Below are positions 1 through 9,057 of a stretch of 64,000 nt of DNA, piece after piece. Position numbers and translations under genes: made by a program. Position 1 is the stretch's first letter. Each line of letters begins with the position of its first letter. Location: contig NZ_RXNS01000011.1 in NCBI RefSeq assembly GCF_003966155.1, positions 114,380 to 178,379 of the forward strand, written 5' to 3'. Source of the DNA: Halomonas nitroreducens (GTDB taxonomy: Bacteria; Pseudomonadota; Gammaproteobacteria; Pseudomonadales; Halomonadaceae). The notes under the pieces are model-generated. The model made no database searches and was not told where the DNA came from. It saw only the letters and a program-made list of their open reading frames with translations.

Positions 1-1189
<1,189 letters not shown>

Positions 1190-1257
1190 GATGTGTCCCC
1201 TCCCGGGCGGTTGGGTCGGCGAGCGCGGCTCGCCTCGGGTAGTGGTTCCGATAGTGA

Positions 1258-1719
1258 TCAGGCCTCGGCGGCCAGGCTCACGCTCTGTATGGGCAGCTGC
1301 ACCGGCAGCTTGATGGGGGTGGTGTCGGCCAGGTGGGCCAGGGTCACGCTGTCGAGCAAGGTGCGCACGGCCAGCGAGACGCGCTGCCAGTTGTCGGAGA
1401 CCCCGCAGGTCGCGACCAGATCACAGTCGCCCTCGGCCTGGCTGCACTCGGTCATCGCCACGGGCCCTTCGATGGCCGAGATAATGTCGCTGGCGGTGAT
1501 CCTCGAGGCCGGCCGGGCCAGGGAATAGCCCCCCTGAGCGCCGCGACGCGACTCCAGCAAGCCGGCGCGCACCAGCATCTTCAGGGTCTTGCTGACCGTC
1601 GGATGCGGCAACTGCACTGCCTCGGCGAGTTCCGCCGCGGCATGCGGCTGCTCGGGATGGCGGGCGATCTGCGCCATCACCACGGCCGCGTAGTCGGTCA
1701 GTCTGGACAGCTTGAGCAA
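1258..1719 (-). CDS. Rrf2-family Fe-S cluster regulator of the suf operon (IscR/SufR-like)
   Basis: A 153-residue Rrf2 transcription factor. The start is a TTG at 1719, chosen because the family begins [10 protein letters not shown] and this matches exactly from that codon, with GGGGAG about 8 nt upstream; the frame stays open upstream to 1866 but that extension is not family-like. The winged helix occupies about residues 1-80. Three cysteines, C92, C99 and C105, sit where IscR carries its cluster ligands, so a [2Fe-2S]-sensing repressor is expected. It is the first gene of the suf operon, followed by sufB. Autoregulation by cluster status is usual for the family. A Fur-like sequence lies about 145 bp upstream. 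Confidence 0.93.
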   Translation of the reverse strand: MLKLSRLTDYAAVVMAQIARHPEQPHAAAELAEAVQLPHPTVSKTLKMLVRAGLLESRRGAQGGYSLARPASRITASDIISAIEGPVAMTECSQAEGDCDLVATCGVSDNWQRVSLAVRTLLDSVTLAHLADTTPIKLPVQLPIQSVSLAAEA

Positions 1720-2099
1720 TGCCTGACTCCCCGGGGAAACCCCCTCAAGATCGATTGCGGACCATTTTAGTCCTGTATGATTTCGATGTGAAGCCTCCCG
1801 ACCCTTTCCCGCTCGGTCCCCGGGGGTTCGCGACACGTTCAGCACCGTTACCATCAAAAACGCCAATCATTCTCATTCAAGGAACAGTCGTCGCCAGCCC
1901 GCGGCCCAGGGCATGCATCAGAGCCCTCAATTCCTGCCATTGCGCATCGTCATGCATGGAAAAACAAATAGATAGAGAGCTTTGTTAAGCTACGCTGACG
2001 CTTCACGAGGCCCCGCGCCTTCCCCATGCCGCCCCGTCGGGCAGCCAACGGGCGCAAGCGGCTATGCTTCCCCGGGACAGCCTGCAAGGAGATAGGAAG
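1720..2099. other. Intergenic region between divergent suf regulator and ABC transporter operon
   Basis: This 380-bp gap separates the minus-strand suf regulator from the plus-strand transporter operon and must hold both promoters. I see a Fur-like stretch at 1864-1880 and a short AT-richer segment around 1955-1990, but no convincing sigma70 promoter and no coding frame with family features. Confidence 0.6.
1864..1880 (-). promoter_or_regulatory. Possible Fur box upstream of the suf regulator
   Basis: On the minus strand the sequence TTGAATGAGAATGATTG resembles the repeated NATWAT units of a Fur box. Its position upstream of an iron-sulfur assembly operon makes iron control plausible. A similar core (ATTCTCATTCA on the plus strand) recurs near 22486 upstream of the alanine/glycine symporter, which weakens specificity. 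The match is by eye only. Confidence 0.3.
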
Positions 2100-2765
2100 T
2101 TGGAACTCATTCAGTACGCGCTGGATAACCTCGAGCTGCTGACGTCGCGAACGATCGAGCATATCGCCCTGGTCGGGGTCGCCGTGGGCATCGCCACCCT
2201 CACCGGGGTGCCCATCGGCATCGCCATCACCAAGAACGAGCGACTCGCCAAGGCCGTGCTCTACGTGGCCTCGATCATCGTCACGGTGCCCTCCATCGCC
2301 CTGTTCGGGATCATGATCCCGGTGCTGTCGCTGATCGGCCAGGGCATCGGCTACCTGCCCGCGGTGATCGCGGTGCTGCTCTACTCGCAGCTGCCGATCA
2401 TCCGCAATACCTACACCGCGATCCACAATGTCGACCCCGCCCTGCGCGAGGCCGCCCGCGGCATCGGCATGAGCCAGAACCAGCGCCTGCGCATGGTCGA
2501 GATCCCGCTGGCGGTCCCGGTGATCATGGCCGGGGTGCGCACGGCGGTGGTGCTCAATATCGGCGTGATGGCCATCGCCGCCTATATCGGCGCCGGCGGC
2601 CTGGGCACCTTCATCAGCCGCGGCATCTCGCAGTCCGATCCCCGCCAGCTGATCGTCGGCGCCGTCGCCGTCAGCCTGCTGGCCATCATCGTCGACTACT
2701 CGCTGCTGGCCATCCAGAAACGCCTGACCCCCAAGGGCATGGAGCGCGCCGCCGAAACGGCGTGA
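2100..2765 (+). CDS. Osmoprotectant-type (OpuC/Yeh-like) ABC transporter permease, copy 1, subunit A
   Basis: A 221-residue inner-membrane permease of the BPD_transp_1 family, type found in OpuC/OsmU/Yeh glycine-betaine/choline systems. Start is a TTG at 2100 with AAGGAGAT upstream; the paralogue at 56455 starts with ATG at the exactly corresponding residue and has the same length, which settles the choice. About five hydrophobic segments (residues 21-42, 52-75, 85-100, 140-162, 184-205) and the EAA loop for ATPase contact at about 116-140 are visible. By manual alignment it differs from copy 2 at only 13 of 221 residues, mostly at the ends. First gene of a four-gene transporter operon. Confidence 0.93.
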   Translation: MELIQYALDNLELLTSRTIEHIALVGVAVGIATLTGVPIGIAITKNERLAKAVLYVASIIVTVPSIALFGIMIPVLSLIGQGIGYLPAVIAVLLYSQLPIIRNTYTAIHNVDPALREAARGIGMSQNQRLRMVEIPLAVPVIMAGVRTAVVLNIGVMAIAAYIGAGGLGTFISRGISQSDPRQLIVGAVAVSLLAIIVDYSLLAIQKRLTPKGMERAAETA

Positions 2766-2808
2766 GCGCCCCCGGCTGCGACACGGCTAATCGACAAGGA
2801 ACCCCTGC

Positions 2809-3972
2809 ATGATTCGACTGGATAACCTGACCAAGGTCTTCGACACCCCCAAGGGCGCCGTCACCGCCGCCGACCACATCACCATGGAGGTGCCCAGCGG
2901 CGAGATCTGCATCCTGCTCGGCCCCTCCGGCTGCGGCAAGACCACCACCCTGAAGATGGTCAACCGCATCATCCGCCCCACCTCCGGCAAGGTGTTCATC
3001 AACGGCGAGGACACCACCGACCTGGATACCCAGGAGCTGCGCCGCAACATCGGCTACGTGATCCAGCAGATCGGCCTGTTCCCCAATATGACCATCGAGG
3101 AGAACATCACGGTGGTGCCCAAACTGCTGGGCTGGGACAAGGCCAAGTACAAGGAGCGCGCCCGGGAGCTGATGCGCATGATCGCGCTGGAGCCGGATGC
3201 CTTCCTCAAGCGCTACCCGAGCGAGCTCTCCGGCGGCCAGCAGCAGCGCATCGGCGTGGCCCGGGCGCTGGCCGCCGACCCGCCCGTGATGCTGATGGAC
3301 GAGCCCTTCGGCGCCATCGACCCGATCAACCGCGCGGTGATCCAGGACGAGTTCCTCAAGATGCAGCAGGAGCTCAACAAGACCATCATGTTCGTCAGCC
3401 ACGACATTGACGAGGCGATCAAGATGGGCGACCGGGTGGCGGTGTTCCGCGAAGGGCGCCTGGTGCAGTACTCCACGCCCGACGACCTGCTCGCCGCACC
3501 CGAGAACGCCTTCGTCGAGTCCTTCCTCGGCGAGGACCGCGCGCTCAAGCGCCTCAACCTGGTCAAGGTGCGCGAGGTGGTGACCGACGAGATCGGCACC
3601 GTGCGCCCCGGTGACACTCTGGAGCAGGCGCTCGCCAGGATCGACGACTTCGGCTACCAGAACGCCATCCTGATGGTCAACGACAAGCGCCAGCCGGTGG
3701 GCCTGATCACCCGGGCCCTGGCGCGCACCACCAAGGGCTACTGCCGCGACCACTTCCAGAACGTGCCGGCCACGGTGACCCTGGATGACGACCTGCGCAA
3801 GGTCGCGTCGCTGATGTTCGCCCAGGACACCACCTGGCTGCCCTGCGTCGACGAGGAGGGTCGCGTCTGCGGGCAGATCACCCAGCGCGCCATGACGCAC
3901 CACCTGGGCTCGCGCTTCCGGCCGACCCAGGAAGACGACGCTCAGATCCCCGACGCGGCAACCAAGGAGTGA
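2809..3972 (+). CDS. Osmoprotectant-type ABC transporter ATPase with CBS domains, copy 1
   Basis: A 387-residue cytoplasmic ATPase of the ProV/OpuCA type. Walker A GPSGCGKT at 38-45, Q-loop near 86, signature LSGGQQQR at 140-147, Walker B VMLMDEP at 160-166 and the switch histidine at 198 are all intact. Two CBS-like repeats follow at about 255-310 and 320-375; in OpuA-type transporters these sense ionic strength or nucleotides. Residues 1-209 are identical to copy 2, after which the two proteins diverge sharply (see findings). The start ATG at 2809 follows an AAGGAA ribosome site. Only 4 nt separate it from the next permease gene, indicating one transcript. Confidence 0.95.
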   Translation: MIRLDNLTKVFDTPKGAVTAADHITMEVPSGEICILLGPSGCGKTTTLKMVNRIIRPTSGKVFINGEDTTDLDTQELRRNIGYVIQQIGLFPNMTIEENITVVPKLLGWDKAKYKERARELMRMIALEPDAFLKRYPSELSGGQQQRIGVARALAADPPVMLMDEPFGAIDPINRAVIQDEFLKMQQELNKTIMFVSHDIDEAIKMGDRVAVFREGRLVQYSTPDDLLAAPENAFVESFLGEDRALKRLNLVKVREVVTDEIGTVRPGDTLEQALARIDDFGYQNAILMVNDKRQPVGLITRALARTTKGYCRDHFQNVPATVTLDDDLRKVASLMFAQDTTWLPCVDEEGRVCGQITQRAMTHHLGSRFRPTQEDDAQIPDAATKE

Positions 3973-3976
3973 GCCG

Positions 3977-4708
3977 ATGCCCATTCAGAGTCTGAAAGGG
4001 GCCCTGCGCATCCTGCTGCTCATCGCCATCTTCTTCGGCGGGGTATGGAGCCAGTCCAGCGGGGTCATCGACGACTTCATCTTCTACCTGCCCGACGTGC
4101 AGTACCTGGCCGCCCAGCACCTCTGGCTGACCGCGGTCTCCGGCAGCCTGGCCATCCTGGTGGCCATCCCGCTGGGCATCGTGCTGTCCCGGCCGAGCAT
4201 GGCGCACCTCGCCGAGTCGGCCATGCAGGTCCTCAACGTCGGCACCACCATCCCGACGCTCGCGGTGTTGGCACTGTCCATGAGTTTCCTCGGCATCGGC
4301 ACGGTGCCGGCGGTGTTCGGACTGTTCGTGGCCACCCTGCTGCCGATCACCCGCAACACCTATGCCGGTCTCAAGGGCGTGTCGCCGGCACTGATGGAGG
4401 CCGCCGCGGGCATCGGCATGTCGCCGGCCCAGCGCCTGCTCAAGGTCGAACTGCCCAACGCCCTCTACGTGATCTTCGCCGGCATCCGCACGGCGCTGAC
4501 CATCAACGTGGGCACCGTGCCGCTGGCCTTCTTGATCGGTGCTGGCGGCCTCGGTGAGCTGATCTTCACCGGCATCGACCTCTACGACCCGGTGATGATG
4601 CTGGCCGGCGCCATCCCCACCGCGCTGCTGGCGATCGTGGTCGACGCCCTGGTCTCGACAACCGCCTTCGTGGTGGTGCCCCGAGGGGTGAACCCGTCGC
4701 GCGCCTGA
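3977..4708 (+). CDS. Osmoprotectant-type ABC transporter permease, copy 1, subunit B
   Basis: A 243-residue BPD_transp_1 permease, the second membrane subunit of the transporter. An N-terminal hydrophobic helix at about 12-30 is followed by an amphipathic stretch and the conserved core with the EAA-type loop (EAAAGIGMSPAQRLLKVELP, about residues 141-160). Two different permease subunits plus a separate binding protein is the OpuC/OsmU/Yeh arrangement. The N-terminal 75 residues differ from copy 2 at many places, while the core from about residue 80 to 220 is almost identical. It lies between the ATPase and the binding-protein genes. Confidence 0.93.
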   Translation: MPIQSLKGALRILLLIAIFFGGVWSQSSGVIDDFIFYLPDVQYLAAQHLWLTAVSGSLAILVAIPLGIVLSRPSMAHLAESAMQVLNVGTTIPTLAVLALSMSFLGIGTVPAVFGLFVATLLPITRNTYAGLKGVSPALMEAAAGIGMSPAQRLLKVELPNALYVIFAGIRTALTINVGTVPLAFLIGAGGLGELIFTGIDLYDPVMMLAGAIPTALLAIVVDALVSTTAFVVVPRGVNPSRA

Positions 4709-4780
4709 AGCAAACCACACCGGTTCCCAAGGCTGCCCTCCGGCAGCCCCGGTAGCGGCAACAAGAAAGGAGAAGCATCC

Positions 4781-5662
4781 ATGAAACGCTTGATGACAAC
4801 CCTGTCCGGCCTGGTCCTGGCCGGGTCCATGGCCACCGCCCAGGCCGAGGAGATCGTGGTCGGCGGCAAGAACTTCACCGAGCAGCAGATACTCGCCAGC
4901 ATGACCACCCAGTACCTCGAGGGCCTGGGCTACGATGTCGAGAGCCGTGCCGGCATGGGCTCCGCCGTGCTGCGCCAGGCCCAGGAGAACGGCCAGATCG
5001 ACCTCTACTGGGAATACACCGGCACCTCGCTGATCAACTACAACGACGTCACCGAGTCGCTGTCGCCGGAGGAGACCTACCAGCGGGTCAAGGCACTCGA
5101 TGGCGAGAAGGGCCTGGTGTGGCTGGAGCCGTCCGCGGCCAACAACACCTATGCCCTGGCCATGCGCGAGGAGACCGTCGAGGAGACCGGCATCGACTCC
5201 CTGTCGAAGCTCGCCGAGGCGGTCAACGGCGACGAGGAGCTGACCTTCGCCATGAACGCCGAGTTCTATGCCCGCGAGGACGGCTGGCGGCCGCTGCAGC
5301 AGGCCTATGACTTCCGCGTCGGGCGTGGCGATATCAAGCGCATGGATTCCGGCCTGGTCTACCAGGCGCTGCGCGACGGCCAGGTCGACGTGGGCCTGGT
5401 GTTCGCCACCGATGGCCGCATCCCGGCCTTCGACTTCCAGGTCCTGGAAGACGACCAGGCCTTCTTCCCGGCCTACGCCCTGACCCCAGTGGTCCGCGAG
5501 GAGACCCTGGAGGCCAACCCGGAACTGGCCGAGCAGATGAACGCCCTCTCCAGCCTGCTCGACGACCAGACCATGGCCGACCTCAACGCCAGGGTCGACG
5601 TGGAGCGCGAGACCATCGAGGATGTGGCCCAGAGCTTCCTCGAAGACAACGACCTGCTGTAA
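4781..5662 (+). CDS. Osmoprotectant-type substrate-binding protein (OpuAC family), copy 1
   Basis: A 293-residue periplasmic binding protein. Residues 1-22 form a signal peptide ending AQA before EEIVVGGKNFTEQ. The VGGKNFTEQ start of the mature protein and the WEYTGTSL segment are typical of the OpuCC/OsmX/YehZ branch, which binds quaternary ammonium compounds. The start has AAGAAAGGAG upstream. It differs from copy 2 at 22 residues by manual count: 8 in or beside the signal peptide, 5 in the last ten residues, the rest scattered. A 269-bp block (5354-5622) is identical at the DNA level to copy 2. The true ligand cannot be read from sequence; nearby hydrolases suggest a catabolic substrate. 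Confidence 0.93.
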   Translation: MKRLMTTLSGLVLAGSMATAQAEEIVVGGKNFTEQQILASMTTQYLEGLGYDVESRAGMGSAVLRQAQENGQIDLYWEYTGTSLINYNDVTESLSPEETYQRVKALDGEKGLVWLEPSAANNTYALAMREETVEETGIDSLSKLAEAVNGDEELTFAMNAEFYAREDGWRPLQQAYDFRVGRGDIKRMDSGLVYQALRDGQVDVGLVFATDGRIPAFDFQVLEDDQAFFPAYALTPVVREETLEANPELAEQMNALSSLLDDQTMADLNARVDVERETIEDVAQSFLEDNDLL

Positions 5663-5685
5663 CGGCCGGACAACGCCGCCCCTCA

Positions 5686-5711
5686 CGAAGGCCGCCCACG
5701 GGCGGCCTTCG
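5686..5711 (+). terminator. Hairpin after the ABC transporter operon, copy 1
   Basis: An 11-bp perfect stem (CGAAGGCCGCC with its complement) with a 4-nt loop, 24 nt after the binding-protein stop codon. There is no long T run, so it may act as a leaky terminator or as an mRNA-stabilising 3' end. An equivalent hairpin follows the binding-protein gene in copy 2. Confidence 0.6.
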
Positions 5712-5743
5712 TGTATCGCCAAACGACGGACACCGAGTTCTTT

Positions 5744-7057
5744 ATGTCTTCCTCTGCCGCGCCCCTGGCCTGGATCCACGATACCGATCTCGCCGCCCTC
5801 GACCCCGCCCTGCTCCACCAGGCCAAGCGCTGCCTGCTGGACCTGGTCGGCGTCGCCGCCGGGGCCACCCGCACCGAGCTTGCTGATCATGCCCGCCGCT
5901 TCGCCATCGGCCAGCACGGGGGCGACCGTGCGTTGCTGCTGGCCGACGGCCGGGCCTCGCCCACCGGCGTGGCGCTGCACGGCGCCTGGCTGATCGACGC
6001 CCTGGACGCCCACGACGGCCAGGTGTTGACCAAGGGCCACGCCGGGGTCGCCCTGCTGCCGGGGCTGCTTGCCCTGCCCGAGGCGGACGCCCTGTCGGGG
6101 CGCGACTTCCTGGGCCTGCTGGTCCTGGGCTACGAGGTGGCCACCCGGGCCGGCATCGCCCTGCACGCCACCAGCCCGGACTACCACACCTCCGGGGCCT
6201 GGAACGCCCTGGGCGTGGCCGCCGTGGCCGGCCGAGTGCTGGGCCTCGACGCACCGCGACTGCACCATGCCCTGGGGATCGCCGAGTTCTACGGCCCGCG
6301 CAGCCAGATGATGCGCTGCATCGACCATCCCAGCATGCTCAAGGACGGCTCCGGCTGGGGGGCCATGACCGGCGTGTCCGCGGCCCTGCTGGCCCAAGAC
6401 GACTTCACCGGGGCCCCGGCGCTGACCGTGACCGCCCCCGAGGTCGAGGCGGTCTGGGCCGACCTGGGCGGGCGCTGGTATCTGCATGAACAGTATTTCA
6501 AAGCCTACCCGGTGTGTCGCTGGGCCCAGCCCGCCGTGGAGGCGGTGCTGTCACTGGCCGACCAGGTACCGGATGCCGCCGCCGTGACCCGGATCGAGAT
6601 CGTCACCTTCCACGAGGGCAAGCGACTGCACGTGGTGCACCCCACCAGCACCGAGCAGGCCCAGTACAGCCTGCCCTGGTCGGTAGCCTGCGCCCTGGGG
6701 CGCGGCACCCTGGATGCCGAGGCCGTCACCGCCCTCGACGTGCCTGCCCTGCGTGAGTTGGCCGCGCGGGTCGAGATCCACGAGGACGCGACCTTCAATG
6801 CCCGCTTTCCCGCCGAGCGCTGGGCCACGGCACGGCTCCACCTCGGCGATGGCCGGGTGCTCGAGAGCGTGCCCTGCGAGGCGCGCGGCAATCCGCACAA
6901 CCCGCTCTCCGATGACGAGCTGTCGGCCAAGTTCCATGCGCTGGCCGACCCGGTCCTCGGCGAGCGCGCCAATACCCTGCGGGAGGTGATCCTGACCCTG
7001 GACGAGCGCCCCGCCGGCGAGCTGCAGGCCCTGCTCCAGATGCCTGCCCGCCCCTGA
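5744..7057 (+). CDS. MmgE/PrpD family protein
   Basis: A 437-residue protein of the MmgE/PrpD fold, which includes 2-methylcitrate dehydratase, iminodisuccinate epimerase and cis-aconitate decarboxylase. Family features include the internal DALDAHDGQVLTKGHAG segment (about residues 86-102), the substrate-site-like HTSGAWNALG (about 149-158) and CRWAQPAVEAVL. The start ATG at 5744 is preferred to an upstream in-frame ATG at 5711 that lies inside the preceding hairpin; the ribosome site is weak. It sits between the transporter and the nitrilase of copy 1 and has no counterpart in copy 2. The reaction is unknown; a dehydratase or isomerase acting on the product of the nitrilase-like enzyme is a reasonable inference. 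Confidence 0.85.
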   Translation: MSSSAAPLAWIHDTDLAALDPALLHQAKRCLLDLVGVAAGATRTELADHARRFAIGQHGGDRALLLADGRASPTGVALHGAWLIDALDAHDGQVLTKGHAGVALLPGLLALPEADALSGRDFLGLLVLGYEVATRAGIALHATSPDYHTSGAWNALGVAAVAGRVLGLDAPRLHHALGIAEFYGPRSQMMRCIDHPSMLKDGSGWGAMTGVSAALLAQDDFTGAPALTVTAPEVEAVWADLGGRWYLHEQYFKAYPVCRWAQPAVEAVLSLADQVPDAAAVTRIEIVTFHEGKRLHVVHPTSTEQAQYSLPWSVACALGRGTLDAEAVTALDVPALRELAARVEIHEDATFNARFPAERWATARLHLGDGRVLESVPCEARGNPHNPLSDDELSAKFHALADPVLGERANTLREVILTLDERPAGELQALLQMPARP

Positions 7058-7085
7058 GGGGACGGCGCGCGAGGCGCGCGTCCCC
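7058..7085 (+). terminator. GC-rich hairpin directly after the MmgE/PrpD gene
   Basis: A 12-bp stem with one bulged G (GGGGAC, GCGCGC, loop GAG and their complements) begins immediately after the TGA at 7055-7057. No T tract follows, so efficiency as an intrinsic terminator is uncertain. Confidence 0.45.
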
Positions 7086-7164
7086 GTCCGCGAGCTCCCT
7101 GGGCCGCATCGACGCCTGGACGTCGCCCGGTTAGCATGTCGAAAACGCTGCGGAGACATCCCGG

Positions 7165-7293
7165 ATGACCACTTCCTTCATGCTGCTGCTCGGGGCCTCG
7201 CTGGTCGTGCTGGCGGCGCTACACTGGCTGCTGTTCCGGCTGGTCAAGCGGGCGATGTCGCGCCCGGCGGATGACGACCGCTCCGAGGGCTGA
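7165..7293 (+). CDS. Small single-span membrane peptide (42 residues)
   Basis: An ATG at 7165 opens a 42-codon frame ending TGA at 7293, with a GGAGA ribosome site about 9 nt upstream. The product has one clear hydrophobic helix (about residues 5-25, rich in L, V and A), then a basic stretch RLVKRAMSR and an acidic tail DDDRSEG. This layout suggests a single-pass inner-membrane peptide with its C-terminus in the cytoplasm. It lies between the MmgE/PrpD and nitrilase genes of copy 1 and is absent from copy 2. No family is recognised and function is unknown. The ribosome site and topology argue that it is real, but the short length keeps confidence moderate. Confidence 0.5.
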   Translation: MTTSFMLLLGASLVVLAALHWLLFRLVKRAMSRPADDDRSEG

Positions 7294-7339
7294 CCCGCCC
7301 GCGACGCCCCCCTCTCTCCTGTCCCACTGAGAACCTGAT

Positions 7340-8182
7340 ATGCACTACCAGGACGCACTCCATGTCGCCGCCGCCCAGAACAACGCCCGCCTCGGCGAGG
7401 TCGACGCCAACCTCGAGCGACACCTCGAGGTCATCGCCGAGGCGCGGGAGCAGGCGGTCGAGCTGCTGGTCTTCCCCGAGCTATCGCTGACCGGCTACGG
7501 CCTCGGTGGCGAGGTCATGCAGGTCGCGATGCCCGTGGAGGACCCGCGGCTCGCCCGGCTGGCCGAGGCCTGCGGCGCGATGCAGACCGTGGTCGGCTTT
7601 GTCGAGGAAGCCAGCCCCGGCGAGTACTACAACGCCCTGGCCATCCTTCAGGATGGCGGGATCGTGGCCGTGCATCGCAAGCTCAACCTGCCCACCTATG
7701 GCGGGCTCGAGGAGGGCAAGTGGTTCACCCATGGCAGCGAGCTCACCCAGGCCACGGTGCGCCCCGGCTGGTCCGCCACCCAGCTGATCTGTGCCGACCT
7801 GTGGAACCCGGCCCTGGTCCATGCCGCCCTGCTGCCCCGCCCCACGGTGCTCTGCGCGCCGATCAACTCGGCCTCCGGCATCGTCAGCGAGGACTTCTCC
7901 AACGAGCAGAACTGGCTGCTCAACGTGCGCTTCTATGCCATGACCTATGGCACCCCGGTGATCATGGCCAACCGCTTCGGCCCCGAGGGTGCCAGCCACT
8001 TCTGGGGCGGCTCGCGGATCCTCGGCCCCCGCGGCGAGGTGCTCGCCGAGGCCGAGGATCGGGAAATGCTGATCACCGCCACCCTCTCGCGTACGCATAT
8101 CGCTCGGGCCCGTTTCGAGCTGCCCACCCACCGCGATGCCGATACCCCCCTGGTACGCGAGCTGATGGCCGGCTACCGTTGA
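7340..8182 (+). CDS. Nitrilase-superfamily carbon-nitrogen hydrolase, copy 1
   Basis: A 280-residue CN-hydrolase. The catalytic triad is visible: E47 in FPELSLTG, K114 in HRKLNLP and C151 in LICADLWNP. The protein is a complete single-domain member, the length usual for aliphatic amidases, N-carbamoyl amino acid hydrolases and omega-amidases, so the exact substrate (amide, carbamoyl or nitrile) is not decided. It is cytoplasmic, with no signal peptide. It lies downstream of an osmoprotectant-type importer in both copies, which links it to processing of the imported compound. Residues from about 70 to 205 are almost identical to copy 2, while the N-terminal 65 residues are more diverged. Confidence 0.92.
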   Translation: MHYQDALHVAAAQNNARLGEVDANLERHLEVIAEAREQAVELLVFPELSLTGYGLGGEVMQVAMPVEDPRLARLAEACGAMQTVVGFVEEASPGEYYNALAILQDGGIVAVHRKLNLPTYGGLEEGKWFTHGSELTQATVRPGWSATQLICADLWNPALVHAALLPRPTVLCAPINSASGIVSEDFSNEQNWLLNVRFYAMTYGTPVIMANRFGPEGASHFWGGSRILGPRGEVLAEAEDREMLITATLSRTHIARARFELPTHRDADTPLVRELMAGYR

Positions 8183-8184
8183 CT

Positions 8185-8215
8185 GGCCATGCCTGCCGCC
8201 CGGGCAGGCATGGCC
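8185..8215 (+). terminator. Terminator after nitrilase gene, copy 1
   Basis: A 13-bp perfect stem (GGCCATGCCTGCC and its complement) with a 5-nt loop, starting 3 nt after the nitrilase stop codon and followed by TTTC. It closes the copy 1 cluster. Confidence 0.75.
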
Positions 8216-8294
8216 TTTCGCCCCCTCTCCCTTTGCCGGAAAAATGCTAGAATCACGGGCATCCAATGGACGCTAGAACAAAGAAGATTCTCGC

Positions 8295-8807
8295 ATGCAT
8301 ACTGACGCGAAAAGCATTCTCGTCATGGGGGTTTCCGGCTCGGGAAAATCTCATATAGGACGCCAGGTTGCCGCCGCCATCGATGCCACCTTTATCGACG
8401 CGGATGACTATCACAGCGCCGCCAATGTCGCCAAGATGGCCCGGGGCGAACCCCTTACCGACGACGACCGCGCCGCCTGGCTGCAGGTCCTGGCCGACCT
8501 CTACCGGCGCTACCGCACCGCGGGTCAGTCGCTGGTCATCGGCTGCTCGGCCCTCAAGCGCCGCTACCGTGACCGGCTTCGCCAGGGCGCTCCCGACCTG
8601 CAGATCCTCTATCTTCACGGCAGCCGTAACCTGCTGTTGCAGCGGCTCGATAACCGCGACGATCACTTCTTTGCCGGCGCGCACATGCTCGACAGCCAGC
8701 TCGCGACCCTCGAGGTTCCCGACGAGACGGAGGCTTTTCGCTGTAACGTCCGTTCGCCCCCCCGTGAGATTGTCGAGGCCTTCACGGCAAGGCTCCGCTC
8801 GACCTGA
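8295..8807 (+). CDS. gntK: Gluconokinase
   Basis: A 170-residue P-loop kinase matching the GntK/IdnK length (about 165-175). Walker A GVSGSGKS is at 12-19, followed by FIDADDYHSAANVAKMARGEPLTDDDR, here quoted only in part (DADDYHS at about 35-41), which is the gluconate-binding hallmark, and CSALKRRYRD at about 84-93. It phosphorylates D-gluconate to 6-phosphogluconate in the cytoplasm, feeding the Entner-Doudoroff or pentose phosphate route. It is transcribed alone, between two terminators. The TRAP transporter and GntR regulator on the opposite strand downstream could supply a sugar acid, but the link is only positional. Confidence 0.93.
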   Translation: MHTDAKSILVMGVSGSGKSHIGRQVAAAIDATFIDADDYHSAANVAKMARGEPLTDDDRAAWLQVLADLYRRYRTAGQSLVIGCSALKRRYRDRLRQGAPDLQILYLHGSRNLLLQRLDNRDDHFFAGAHMLDSQLATLEVPDETEAFRCNVRSPPREIVEAFTARLRST

Positions 8808-8832
8808 TCCGATTTCCCGCTCAGAAAAGACA

Positions 8833-8864
8833 AGAAAGCGGCGCCCAGGCGCCGCTTTCTTTTT
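8833..8864 (+). terminator. Rho-independent terminator after gluconokinase
   Basis: A 12-bp perfect stem (AGAAAGCGGCGC and complement) with a CCAG loop, followed directly by TTTTT. This is the clearest intrinsic terminator in the left half of the window. Confidence 0.92.
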
Positions 8865-9032
8865 GGGCCATACAGCCATGGTCTATCGGCAGAAAAACAC
8901 GCCTTTCTCAAGGGCAACTCATCGACAAACGCCGCGCCAAGCGGTCCCTGATTGCCAGGCCGCATGCGGCGGCATCCTCCAACGCTTGGCGCCCTACCCG
9001 CCAAGGGAGTGGCCACCGCCCCTGCAGGAAAG

Positions 9033-9054
9033 CGCGCCGGCCGCAGCCGGCGCG
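9033..9054 (-). terminator. Hairpin at the 3' end of the TRAP operon
   Basis: A 9-bp GC stem (CGCGCCGGC and complement, 4-nt loop) lies 3 nt beyond the minus-strand stop codon of the TRAP large permease and is followed on that strand by CTTTCC. It probably ends the operon. Confidence 0.6.
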
Positions 9055-9057
9055 GGA

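Noticed and set aside
3878..6487. An 869-codon open frame on the minus strand across the copy 1 transporter genes
   Set aside because: It is antisense to four well-supported genes; its H-, G- and Q-rich translation is the usual product of codon bias in GC-rich DNA.
8218..8260. TTGCCG followed by TAGAAT upstream of gluconokinase as a promoter
   Set aside because: The spacing between the two hexamers is only about 9 bp, too short for a sigma70 promoter.
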